Positions 8,527 to 16,238 of a stretch of DNA of 39,568 nucleotides are shown piece after piece. Position numbers and translations under genes: made by a program. The notes under the pieces were generated by a model. It made no database searches. It was not told the DNA's origin and saw nothing but the letters and a program-made list of their open reading frames with translations. Position 1 is the stretch's first letter. Each line of letters starts with the position of its first letter. This DNA comes from DATGMP01 sp035293565 (GTDB lineage Bacteria > Pseudomonadota > Alphaproteobacteria > BOG-932 > Roseiterribacteraceae), in NCBI GenBank assembly GCA_035293565.1, contig DATGMP010000040.1, positions 1 to 39,568 of the forward strand, read 5' to 3'.

Positions 8527-9975
8527 CTAAGCGGGCCGAGGCCGCCGATCAATCTCGTAGGCGTCGTGGTCGGGTGCGCGGGTCATGTCGCGGTAGCGGT
8601 CCATGCTGTGCGGCCATTGCGTGACAATGCGGCCCGACTCCGTCCGGTAATAGTCATTCGCAAGGCCGGCCCACACCACGACGCGATTCAGATCGGCCTG
8701 GAGCGCGTTGTTGTAAACCGCCATGACGTCCGGCCGAACATCGACCCAGGCAAGCTTCTCGCGCTCCAGCCGCGCGATGTGGCGGAGCGCATAATCCACC
8801 TGGCACTCGATCTGATAGATGATCGAGCCATTGTTGGTGTTGGGCCCGTACAGCATGAAAAGATTCGGGAACCCGGACACAGTTATGCCAAGATAGGCTT
8901 CGGCCCCGTTCGCCCAGGCTTCGTCCAGCCTTCGCCCTTCGCGTCCTACGATCGGAATCGCCGATAGGAATTTCCGGGTGTCGAAACCCGTCGCCAGGAT
9001 GATCGTATCGACCGCCCGCGCAGTTCCGTCACGAGTCACCACCGCCGTTTCCGTGACCTCTTCGATCGGCTCGGTGATCAGGTGCACATTGGGCCGGTTG
9101 AACATCGGAAACCAATCGTTGGAGATCAGCGGCCGCTTGGCGCCGAACGGATAATCGGGCGTCAGCTTGCGGCGGGTTTCCGGATCGGCCACGACGGCAA
9201 GATTTTCGAGACAGGCCCGCGTTGAATCGGCAAGGACCTCTGGATCGTCCAGCGTGATGACGCGGTTGATCCACTCCCACACGGTTTGGCGCTCCTGTGC
9301 CGCGCTGTTCGGATCCGCCCGAAATTGCTCCAGCTGTTCCGGCGTGTAGCTGTCGAGGCGGGGGCGAACCCAGTTCGGCGTGCGCTGATAAATATCCAGG
9401 CGTGAGACGCGGTCCGCGATCTGCGGCGCGAACTGCACTGTGCTCGCGGCGCTGCCGATCACCGCGATCGCCTCGCCGGTCAGATCATGGTCGTGACGCC
9501 AGCGCGCCGAATGGAACATCGTCCCGGCGAAGCGATCGAGGCCCGCTATCTTCGGATAGGCCGGCTCGTTGAACAGCCCGACCGCGCCGATCAAGACCTC
9601 GGCCGCGATCTCTGTGCCGCTCTCCAGCGCGAGCACCCACCGCGCGTCGGCGTGATCCCAGCGCGCCGAGCGGACACGCGTATTCAACCGGACGTGGGAC
9701 ACGAGACCGAAGTTTTCCACACACTCCGCCATATAGGCCTGGATCTCGGGCTGATTGGCGTATGGCCGTGGCCAGTCGGTCTTAGTGGCGAAGGAGAAGG
9801 AATAGAGATGCGAGGGCACGTCGCAAGCGCAGCCCGGATAGGCATTGTGCCACCAGGTGCCGCCGACCGCGGGCGCCTGCTCGAAGATGGTGAAATCCTC
9901 GTAGCCGGCCTGCTTCAGCCTGATCCCGGCGCAGATGCCGCCCGGACCGGCGCCGATGATTGCGATCCTCGGCAT
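8527..9975 (-). CDS. Flavin-containing (Baeyer-Villiger-type) monooxygenase
   Basis: 482-aa class B flavoprotein monooxygenase using FAD and NAD(P)H. The start is the ATG at 9975, preceded by a strong GGAGGAGAGG ribosome site; the much longer open frame upstream is not coding. The FAD-binding GxGxxG (IIGAGPGG) is at residues 6-13 and the NADPH-binding motif (VIGSAAST) near 172-179. The Baeyer-Villiger fingerprint FxGxxxHxxxW lies at 149-159 but is followed by Arg instead of the usual Pro or Asp. GGTWWHNAYPGCACDVPSHLY is the typical family stretch. It probably converts a ketone to an ester or lactone; a ketone from steroid or terpenoid breakdown fits the neighbourhood. It is divergent from the TDT transporter gene. 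Confidence 0.88.
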   Translation of the reverse strand: MPRIAIIGAGPGGICAGIRLKQAGYEDFTIFEQAPAVGGTWWHNAYPGCACDVPSHLYSFSFATKTDWPRPYANQPEIQAYMAECVENFGLVSHVRLNTRVRSARWDHADARWVLALESGTEIAAEVLIGAVGLFNEPAYPKIAGLDRFAGTMFHSARWRHDHDLTGEAIAVIGSAASTVQFAPQIADRVSRLDIYQRTPNWVRPRLDSYTPEQLEQFRADPNSAAQERQTVWEWINRVITLDDPEVLADSTRACLENLAVVADPETRRKLTPDYPFGAKRPLISNDWFPMFNRPNVHLITEPIEEVTETAVVTRDGTARAVDTIILATGFDTRKFLSAIPIVGREGRRLDEAWANGAEAYLGITVSGFPNLFMLYGPNTNNGSIIYQIECQVDYALRHIARLEREKLAWVDVRPDVMAVYNNALQADLNRVVVWAGLANDYYRTESGRIVTQWPHSMDRYRDMTRAPDHDAYEIDRRPRPA

Positions 9976-10092
9976 AAGAACCTCTCCTCCACATCGGCCG
10001 ATTTCCCGTCCCAACCTGACCGTTGCATGAGCCGGCGTCATCCTCAAGAGCGTTGGCGGATCGGGCAGTGGTGGGAATCCGGTCGCATTCCC
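9976..10092. promoter_or_regulatory. Divergent promoter region between monooxygenase and TDT transporter
   Basis: 117 bp between divergent genes. It contains the palindrome ATCGGCCGAT at 9993-10002 directly behind the monooxygenase ribosome site. No confident -35/-10 boxes were found. The transporter start is uncertain, and if it starts at 10027 this region is shorter. Confidence 0.3.
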
Positions 10093-11181
10093 ATGTATTC
10101 CCCGAGCGTTGCCGCGCAGGTGCGGACCATGGCATTCGGATCGGCGGCCGGCGCCGGCCGCGCATGGCTGCGAGATTTCTTCCCCGGCTATTTCGCCCTG
10201 GTCATGGCAACCGGGATCGTCGCCGTGGCCGCGCATGAGCTGCATTATCCCATGCTCGCCTGGCCTCTGTTTACCATCGCGCTCGCCGCCTATCCAGTGC
10301 TGTGGGCGATTTTGCTGACGCGCATCGTCTGCTTCCCCGGCGCCGTGATCGCCGACTTTGCCAGCCACGAGCGCGGACCCACCTTCCTCACCATTGTGGC
10401 GGCGAACGGCGTTCTGGGAAGTCAGTTCGCCGCGTTCGACGTCTTGACCGGCGCTCTGCCGGTGCTCTTCTGGTTCACCCTCGGCCTGTGGGCCGGATTG
10501 GTCTATGCCTTCCTCGGCGCGGTGACAGTACGCCCCGCAAAGCCGGGCCTGGAGCATGGCCTGAATGGCGCTTGGCTGCTGCTGGTCGTTGCCACCGAGT
10601 CCATCGCGGTGCTCGGTGGTCTGCTGGCGAGCCGCGCGGGCGCGCCGACGGCGCTCGTTTTCGCATCGCTGGCTTTCTACTTGGTCGGTTCGATGCTGTA
10701 CATCCTGTTGTCGGCGCTGATCTTCTTCCGCTGGGTCTTCCGCCCGATGCATCCCGCCGAGATGGGAGCGCCCTGGTGGATCAATATGGGGGCCGTCGCG
10801 ATCGCGACCCTGGCCGGAACGCAGCTGATGAGCCTCCCGGACGGCGGCAGCATGGCGCCGATTTTGCGGCTCGTACCGTCATTGACCGTTCTCCTGTGGG
10901 CAACGAGCACCTTCTGGATACCGCTGCTGGTAATCCTCTTCGCTTGGAAAGAAATGCAGCGTGGACCGCATGGCTATGATCCGGGACTTTGGTCGGCCGT
11001 CTTTCCGCTGGGCATGTACACCGTCGCCACCCGTGACTATGCCGCCGCTGCGCGATTGGCGTTCCTCGAGCCGATCTCTGAAGTCCTGTTCTGGGTGGCG
11101 CTGGTGGTGTGGTTTCTGACCTTCATCGGCATGGCGGTCCGGCTGCTGCATCGACCCGCTGCGCTGCGAGGGGCGGAGTGA
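10093..11181 (+). CDS. TDT/TehA-SLAC1 family transporter
   Basis: About 362-aa membrane protein of the tellurite-resistance/dicarboxylate transporter family (C4-dicarboxylate, sulfite or anion permeases). About ten hydrophobic segments are visible, opening with WLRDFFPGYFALVMATGIVAVAAHEL, where FxPGxFxxVMATGI is the family hallmark. Three in-frame ATGs are possible (10027, 10093, 10129). None has a good ribosome site, so the exact start is unsure; the hydrophobic core begins just after the third. The substrate is not predictable. It sits divergently from the monooxygenase, so it may export or import a related organic acid, but that is only positional inference. Confidence 0.82.
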   Translation: MYSPSVAAQVRTMAFGSAAGAGRAWLRDFFPGYFALVMATGIVAVAAHELHYPMLAWPLFTIALAAYPVLWAILLTRIVCFPGAVIADFASHERGPTFLTIVAANGVLGSQFAAFDVLTGALPVLFWFTLGLWAGLVYAFLGAVTVRPAKPGLEHGLNGAWLLLVVATESIAVLGGLLASRAGAPTALVFASLAFYLVGSMLYILLSALIFFRWVFRPMHPAEMGAPWWINMGAVAIATLAGTQLMSLPDGGSMAPILRLVPSLTVLLWATSTFWIPLLVILFAWKEMQRGPHGYDPGLWSAVFPLGMYTVATRDYAAAARLAFLEPISEVLFWVALVVWFLTFIGMAVRLLHRPAALRGAE

Positions 11182-11232
11182 CGCAGCCGCCGCAGCGCCG
11201 AACAATAATCCGGCCTCCGTTGTTGACGTGAT

Positions 11233-11598
11233 ATGGTCAGGTATGTAACGGCTCTCTTCGCGGCGATATCTCTCCTCGCAGCCTGCCAGCCGAAGTCGCA
11301 AACGGCGGCGTCCGAGCCGGCGAGCATTCCCTTCGTCGAATTCGGCAACATTTACGATTGGGCTGGGGACGGAACGCGCGGCATCTACATCGAATCAAGC
11401 AACGGCCAATGGTATTACGCGACATTCATAGCGCCGTGCATTCAGCTTCCTTTTGCAGAGACCATCGGTTTCAAGACGATCCCGCCGCTGCCGCTCGACA
11501 AATTCGATTCAATCATCGTCCGCGGCGAGCAATGTTCCTTCGCGACCCTGGACCGGGTCCCAGGTCTGCCGAAGAACACGGCTCATCATCCGCCCTGA
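11233..11598 (+). CDS. DUF6491 family lipoprotein
   Basis: 121-aa small exported lipoprotein with signal sequence and lipobox LLAAC (Cys18 lipidated). The mature part (FGNIYDWAGDGTRGIYIES, QWYYATFIAPCIQLPFAETIGFKTIP, FDSIIVRGEQCSFATLDRV) has the two spaced cysteines and alternating pattern of DUF6491, a family common in Caulobacterales and Sphingomonadales with no known function. The start is the ATG at 11233 with no obvious ribosome site. Its stop is 6 bp from the stop of the convergent PEBP gene. Confidence 0.8.
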   Translation: MVRYVTALFAAISLLAACQPKSQTAASEPASIPFVEFGNIYDWAGDGTRGIYIESSNGQWYYATFIAPCIQLPFAETIGFKTIPPLPLDKFDSIIVRGEQCSFATLDRVPGLPKNTAHHPP

Positions 11599-11604
11599 AG
11601 CGCG

Positions 11605-12516
11605 CTATCTTTCGTAGCGAACCACGAGACTCGCCTCAGCCAGACTGTGCTTTCCGATCGCCCGCAGAAACGCGTCCCGATCGAGTCCCGGTCCAAGTTC
11701 GCCGGGAGCAAGATCGAGCGCATAGACGGAGATGACGTAATGGTGCGGTTGATTTCCAGCCGGCGGACAGGGACCTGAGTATAGTTTTGTCCGGTTGGAA
11801 TTGGTCCCGGCCACGAAGGCTTCAGAGGGCGCATCGCCGGCGCCGCGCGAAAGAACGTGCACCGATTTTGGGATATCGTAGATTATCCAATGCGTGAATC
11901 CGAGCCCCTTGTCCCCATCGGGATCGAACATCGTCACGGCGAAGCTGCGCGTACCGGAAGGTTCATTCGACCATTGGACGGGCGGTGAAATGTCCTGGCC
12001 GCCGCAATTCTTCGATGCCGCAGCGTCCTGTCGGGAAATGAAATCGCCGTCGGCCAATGTCGGCGAGGCAACGGTGAAGGCCGAGGTCCCGTTTCTCGCG
12101 CCGGATGATTCGTCGATCGAGGCCGACTGCAGGTAGTCCATGGCGGCGAGAGCATCGGCTCGAGCGCTCGTCAAATCGGGCGCTTTGAGCGCGCGCAAGC
12201 CTTCGCTTCGCGCATATGCAAGCTGCTGCGCGATTCCCGGGTCTCGGACGGCCGAGATCGCGCCGTCGGGCACTCCCGGGCAAGCTCTCGCCCCTTCGTT
12301 CTCCGGCCTCTCGGGAGACAGGCAGCCGACGGTCGCGCGCAAATTGGCCCTGGCGGACCGAATATCGTCCGACTCGTAAGCCAAAGAGGCATAGTGCCGG
12401 GCCGCGTCCACCGCTGAAGCGCCTTCGGGGCCGGGCGGCTCATATCGCCCCCAGCCCGTCTCGGGCATTGCGACCAGCCAGACGATGGCCGCCATCCCAA
12501 TCCGCAGCGGCTTCAT
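11605..12516 (-). CDS. Secreted PEBP (YbhB/YbcL, Raf-kinase-inhibitor-like) protein with N-terminal helical extension
   Basis: 303 aa from the ATG at 12516 (MKPLRIGMAAIVWLVAMPETGWG, a signal peptide); an ATG at 12543 would add nine residues. The C-terminal half (about residues 150-303) is a phosphatidylethanolamine-binding-protein fold, with CGGQDISPPVQWS, MFDPDGDKGLGFTHWIIYDIP and GPCPPAGNQPHHYVISVYALD, which form the anion-binding pocket. Residues about 25-145 form an alanine-rich helical region with two cysteines (TVGCLSPE, ARACPG) that ordinary YbhB (about 160 aa) lacks. Bacterial members have no firmly known role. It lies 60 bp downstream of the AtuA gene on the same strand. Confidence 0.85.
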   Translation of the reverse strand: MKPLRIGMAAIVWLVAMPETGWGRYEPPGPEGASAVDAARHYASLAYESDDIRSARANLRATVGCLSPERPENEGARACPGVPDGAISAVRDPGIAQQLAYARSEGLRALKAPDLTSARADALAAMDYLQSASIDESSGARNGTSAFTVASPTLADGDFISRQDAAASKNCGGQDISPPVQWSNEPSGTRSFAVTMFDPDGDKGLGFTHWIIYDIPKSVHVLSRGAGDAPSEAFVAGTNSNRTKLYSGPCPPAGNQPHHYVISVYALDLAPGELGPGLDRDAFLRAIGKHSLAEASLVVRYER

Positions 12517-12576
12517 GACAGCTCTGGTTGCGACCGATCTCACGATCCTTCAACCGATCTCGCGGCACGGACGTTC

Positions 12577-14382
12577 CTACAGGGCGGCGACGGCGCGCGC
12601 CACGTCGGCGCTGACGGGAACCGGAAAATCGAGCAGCTCTTGCGCCACGCTTTTGCCCAGCGGATCGAAGCGGAGGCTGGACGTGCATCCGCCGTCGAGT
12701 CCGCCGTGCAAGAGGAAATTGAGCGCGGCGATGCCCGGCAGGTAATACCGTTCGACCCGGCCCCCTTCGGGATCGAGCAAATGCGCGTACCAGGCGCGCA
12801 CCGCCTCCGGTTTCAGAGCCGCCGCGATGTAAGGGAGGTATTCAGCTTTGCGCGCGATCACGGCGATATTCGAGATATCGCCCTTGTCGCCGTTGCGAAC
12901 CCAGGCGAGCGACAAGAGCGGGACGGTGCTTGTCGCGACGCCCGAATCTGCTCCAGGGGGGAGTGGCTCGGGAGCCATCGCCTCCGTTCGAAATCTTCCA
13001 TCCACCGGCACCCGGACCGTTTCGCTCGCACCGTCGATCGTGACCTTCGGCATCGCCATCGTCTTTGGGACGAGGAATGAAAAGACGCGCGCGACTTCGT
13101 TGACGTTCACGCCGAGCGTCATGCCGACATGCCCGGGCGCCATCGAGATCGATCCGGTCCCCTGCTCGCGCATCAGGATGCCGATCGCCTCCTTGCTGTC
13201 GTGCTCCACCGCCATGCGGCAGATGACCTCGCGCGAATCCTGGTGCCGCGCACGCGCGCCATAGGTTGCCTCGGCTCCCAGAATCTCGACGGCGGTCCGC
13301 GTGAAGGGGCCCAGATTGCAGTCGCGCAGCATGCGGTCGACGCGGGTTAGCACTTCGCTGGCGACACGCTCCGCCTTGGCCTTGGCCTCGGGCCCGCGGA
13401 TGGGGAAAGAGACGACGCCGCGAAACCCATCGTCCCAAGTGATGCAGGTCTTGTAGAAGGCCGTGGGTGGGTGGCCGCGAGCGCCAGACACCAGGACCCG
13501 GTCGGGGCCGTCTTGCGCGAGCCTCACCTGGGTTAGGTCGGCCGTGACGTCCGGAAGAAAGTAGCGTGCGGGATCGCCGATCTCGTAGAGAAGCTGTTCG
13601 GCCACCGTGCCGACGGACACCAGCCCGCCTGTCCCGGGCGCCTTGGTGATGATCGCGCTTCCATCGGCGCGGCATTCTGCGATGGGGTAGCCGATATTGG
13701 CCCAGTCGGGCACGTCGCGCCAATCGGTGAACAGGCCGCCGGTCACCTGAGCGCCGCATTCCAGCAGATGCCCGATCACGCTGCCCGCCGCCAGCCGATC
13801 GTAATCATCCAGCGCCCAACCGAACTCGTGCAGCAGCGGCCCCAGCACGAGCGCGCTGTCGACCACCCGGCCGGTGATCACGACATCGGCGCCCTTGGCC
13901 AAGGCGGCGGCGATCGGCGCTCCGCCGAAATAGACATTGGCGCTGGTCAGCGGCTTATCGGGCCAGGAATCTCCCGTGAACATCTCGCGATATCCAGCCG
14001 TCCTGAGCTCGTCGGCGTGGTCGATCAGGTCGTCGCCGGAGACCGTCGCGACCCTAAGCCGGATGCCTGCGCGCCCGGCCATCCGTTCGAACGCAGCGGC
14101 GCAGGCCGCCGGATTGACCGCGCCGGCATTGGTGACGAGCTTGATGCCCCGCCGCGCGATGTCGGCTAGGCTGGGCGCGATCAGCGTGTCGGCGAAATCG
14201 AGGGAATAGCCGAGCGCCGGGTTTTGCGCCCGCATCCGGCCATAGACCGGCATGAAGAACTCCGCCAGGAAGTCGAAGATCAGGTAATCGACCTGACCGC
14301 CTTGGACCAGCTGCGGCACGGCCAGCGAGCCGTCTCCCCAACCCGCGCAGGCTCCCCCGATACGGATGATCTTGTCTCCCAT
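12577..14382 (-). CDS. AtuA family protein (DUF1446, acyclic terpene utilization)
   Basis: 601-aa protein with the conserved opening IIRIGGACAGWGDGS and the motifs GGQVDYLIFDFLAEFFMP, ITGRVVDSALVLGPL and LAWVRNGDKGDISNIAVIA. AtuA of Pseudomonas belongs to the acyclic terpene (citronellol/geraniol) catabolic gene set, where its biochemical role is still unclear. The C-terminal portion (from about residue 480) matches the small domain that is a separate gene in some genomes, so this is the fused form. An AGGTGG ribosome site precedes the ATG at 14382. It is divergent from the SMP-30 remnant and close to the oxygenase operon, suggesting a role in the same catabolic pathway. Confidence 0.86.
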   Translation of the reverse strand: MGDKIIRIGGACAGWGDGSLAVPQLVQGGQVDYLIFDFLAEFFMPVYGRMRAQNPALGYSLDFADTLIAPSLADIARRGIKLVTNAGAVNPAACAAAFERMAGRAGIRLRVATVSGDDLIDHADELRTAGYREMFTGDSWPDKPLTSANVYFGGAPIAAALAKGADVVITGRVVDSALVLGPLLHEFGWALDDYDRLAAGSVIGHLLECGAQVTGGLFTDWRDVPDWANIGYPIAECRADGSAIITKAPGTGGLVSVGTVAEQLLYEIGDPARYFLPDVTADLTQVRLAQDGPDRVLVSGARGHPPTAFYKTCITWDDGFRGVVSFPIRGPEAKAKAERVASEVLTRVDRMLRDCNLGPFTRTAVEILGAEATYGARARHQDSREVICRMAVEHDSKEAIGILMREQGTGSISMAPGHVGMTLGVNVNEVARVFSFLVPKTMAMPKVTIDGASETVRVPVDGRFRTEAMAPEPLPPGADSGVATSTVPLLSLAWVRNGDKGDISNIAVIARKAEYLPYIAAALKPEAVRAWYAHLLDPEGGRVERYYLPGIAALNFLLHGGLDGGCTSSLRFDPLGKSVAQELLDFPVPVSADVARAVAAL

Positions 14383-14457
14383 CGTTCCACCTGTTTACGT
14401 GTTCGGTGCGAGCGCTGCCGATATTGCTAGCAGCGCCGAAGGGGAAGGAACAGGGCG
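14383..14457. promoter_or_regulatory. Divergent region atuA-like / SMP-30 with inverted repeat
   Basis: 75 bp between divergent starts. It contains the inverted repeat GCGCTGC (14412-14418) and GCAGCGC (14430-14436) separated by 11 nt, a possible operator for both genes, followed by the AAGGA ribosome site of the TTG-initiated SMP-30 gene. Confidence 0.4.
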
Positions 14458-14895
14458 TTGGCTGAGATTCTCTCCGGCCCGCTGGAAATGGCGGCCTCCG
14501 GCTTCGCCTATGCGGAAGACCCGCGCTGGCGAAACGGGCGGCTCTATTTCTCCGACATGTATGGCGGCAAGATGCATAGCGTCGATCGGTCCGGTGCGGT
14601 CGAGACCGTTCTGGAACTCGGTGAAGGCACGCCGTCCGGGCTCGGCTTCATGCCGAACGGCGATCTTCTGGCCGTCTTGATGTTCGAGCGGACGCTACTG
14701 AGGCTCAATAAGAGCGGCATCGCTGAGCATGCCGATCTGACGTCCCCCGCGTCGCATTCGATCAACGACATGGTGGCCGATCGTGCGGCGCGCGCTGCAT
14801 CCGCCCTTGAAGCCGATCGCGCCCTCGCGCCCAAGATTCGATCCTCGCGCATTCTGCGGTTCTCGGTCGATTTCGAGGGCACCGGCCTGCCGTAA
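14458..14895 (+). CDS. SMP-30/gluconolactonase-like protein, truncated to half length
   Basis: 145 aa from a TTG start with an AAGGA ribosome site about 8 nt upstream. The N-terminal 110 residues match the start of the SMP-30/gluconolactonase/LRE beta-propeller (EDPRWRNGRLYFSDMYGGKMHSV, GTPSGLGFMPNGDLLAVLM, SHSINDMV). Family members are about 290 aa. Here the usual continuation after NDMV-D (a G-x-AYV-G-NFG-type blade) is replaced by an Ala/Arg-rich tail, and the gene stops 14 bp before the Rieske gene. It therefore lacks about half the propeller and the later metal ligands. It is probably a decayed or deletion remnant, though the frame is open and it may still be made. Its activity would have been lactone hydrolysis, which would fit after a Baeyer-Villiger step. 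Confidence 0.7.
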   Translation: MAEILSGPLEMAASGFAYAEDPRWRNGRLYFSDMYGGKMHSVDRSGAVETVLELGEGTPSGLGFMPNGDLLAVLMFERTLLRLNKSGIAEHADLTSPASHSINDMVADRAARAASALEADRALAPKIRSSRILRFSVDFEGTGLP

Positions 14896-14909
14896 CGAAG
14901 GAGCGTCAC

Positions 14910-16238
14910 ATGGACGAGGAGACGACGGATCCGTTCGACGAAGCGCTGCTCGCGCGCGGCCGGATACCGAAATCGCGCTATCTATCGATGGCGTTCCTAG
15001 AGCTCGAGGCTCATCGCCTCTGGCTCAGCGTCTGGCAAATGGCCTGCCGCGAGGAGGAGATCCCGAATCACGGAGACTTCGTTGTCTACGACATCATGGA
15101 TCAGTCCGTGATCGTCGTAAGGACCGGCGACGGGATCCGCGCTTTCCACAATGTCTGCCCGCATCGCGGACGCCGAATTCTCGATGGCTCGGGCAGGGTG
15201 AGCGGCCTGTCCTGCCGTTTTCATGGTTGGAAATGGGATCTGGAAGGCCGGAACCGCGAGGTGATCGACCGAGAGGATTGGGGTGACACGCTGTGCGAGG
15301 CTGACACCGCGCTGACGCCGGTGCATGTCGGGCGCTGGGGTGGATTCGTCTTCATCAACATGGCCGAAGATCCCGAACCGTTGCTCGAATTTCTCGATCC
15401 GGTTCCCGAGTATCTCGATCCGTTCGAATTCGAAAAGATGCGGTACCGCTGGTACCTGTCGATCGAAGTCGCGTGCAACTGGAAAGTCGCCATCGAAGCC
15501 TTCAACGAAGGCTATCATGTCCAGACGACGCATCATTATATCCTCAAATGCATGGACGACCGCTCGAAGTGCATAGTGCATGGCAAGCACGGTCAGTTCG
15601 GCTATTGGGAGGATCGGATCCAGGTCGGCGTCCCCTCGCAGCGTCTGCGACGCGAGACGCCGACGGACATTCGGGCCGGACTCGTCGAGCTGGTACGGCA
15701 GCAGGCGCGCGATGTGCAGGCCATCTACACCGAGCGCGACTATGAGTCCGCGCAGCGTCTGCTGACCGAAGTGCCTGCGAGCGCGTCTCCGTTTGAAGCT
15801 CTCGCGAAGCTGTTCCAGTTCAACAAGGAGGCCGCGATCGCCTCGGGCGCCGGCTGGCCGGCGATCACGCCCGAGCAGATGGTACGCGCCGGCGTCGATT
15901 GGCATATCTTTCCAAATCTCGTCACCCTTCCTTATGCTGACGGCGCGCTCTGGTATCGGGCTTTGCCCAAGGCCGGCGATCCGGACCGTTGCATCTTCGA
16001 GATTTATTCGCTGCAGCGCTATGCATCCGGTGCGGAGCCGCCGCTGGCGCGGCGCCATTTTCGTGACTGGCACGATTTCGCGGACATGCCCCCTTTCCTG
16101 ATCGACGACTTCGAGAACATGCCTAACGTTCAGCGCGGCATGCACTCGCGGGGCTTCGTCGCGTCTCAGCCCAATCCGCTGCAGGAGATGACGGTCCTCA
16201 ATTTTCACCGTGCATTGGACGAATATCTGAACCCGTGA
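14910..16238 (+). CDS. Rieske non-haem iron aromatic-ring-hydroxylating oxygenase, alpha subunit
   Basis: 442 aa. The Rieske [2Fe-2S] motif is C83-x-H85 and C102-x2-H105 (CPHRG ... CRFHGW) with the canonical 16-residue gap. The catalytic domain has the mononuclear iron ligands H203 and H208 in NEGYHVQTTH, with a likely third carboxylate near LIDDFENM (about 400). An AAGGAG ribosome site precedes the ATG. No dedicated ferredoxin, reductase or classical beta subunit gene is in the window, so electron transfer proteins must come from elsewhere. The stop overlaps the GTG start of the next gene. It likely hydroxylates a ring or side chain of an aromatic, steroid or terpenoid compound; the substrate is not determinable. 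Confidence 0.9.
   Translation: MDEETTDPFDEALLARGRIPKSRYLSMAFLELEAHRLWLSVWQMACREEEIPNHGDFVVYDIMDQSVIVVRTGDGIRAFHNVCPHRGRRILDGSGRVSGLSCRFHGWKWDLEGRNREVIDREDWGDTLCEADTALTPVHVGRWGGFVFINMAEDPEPLLEFLDPVPEYLDPFEFEKMRYRWYLSIEVACNWKVAIEAFNEGYHVQTTHHYILKCMDDRSKCIVHGKHGQFGYWEDRIQVGVPSQRLRRETPTDIRAGLVELVRQQARDVQAIYTERDYESAQRLLTEVPASASPFEALAKLFQFNKEAAIASGAGWPAITPEQMVRAGVDWHIFPNLVTLPYADGALWYRALPKAGDPDRCIFEIYSLQRYASGAEPPLARRHFRDWHDFADMPPFLIDDFENMPNVQRGMHSRGFVASQPNPLQEMTVLNFHRALDEYLNP

Noticed and set aside
9976..10752. N-terminal extension of the monooxygenase frame
   Set aside because: It is antisense to the TDT transporter; a strong ribosome site and the FAD motif place the start at 9975.
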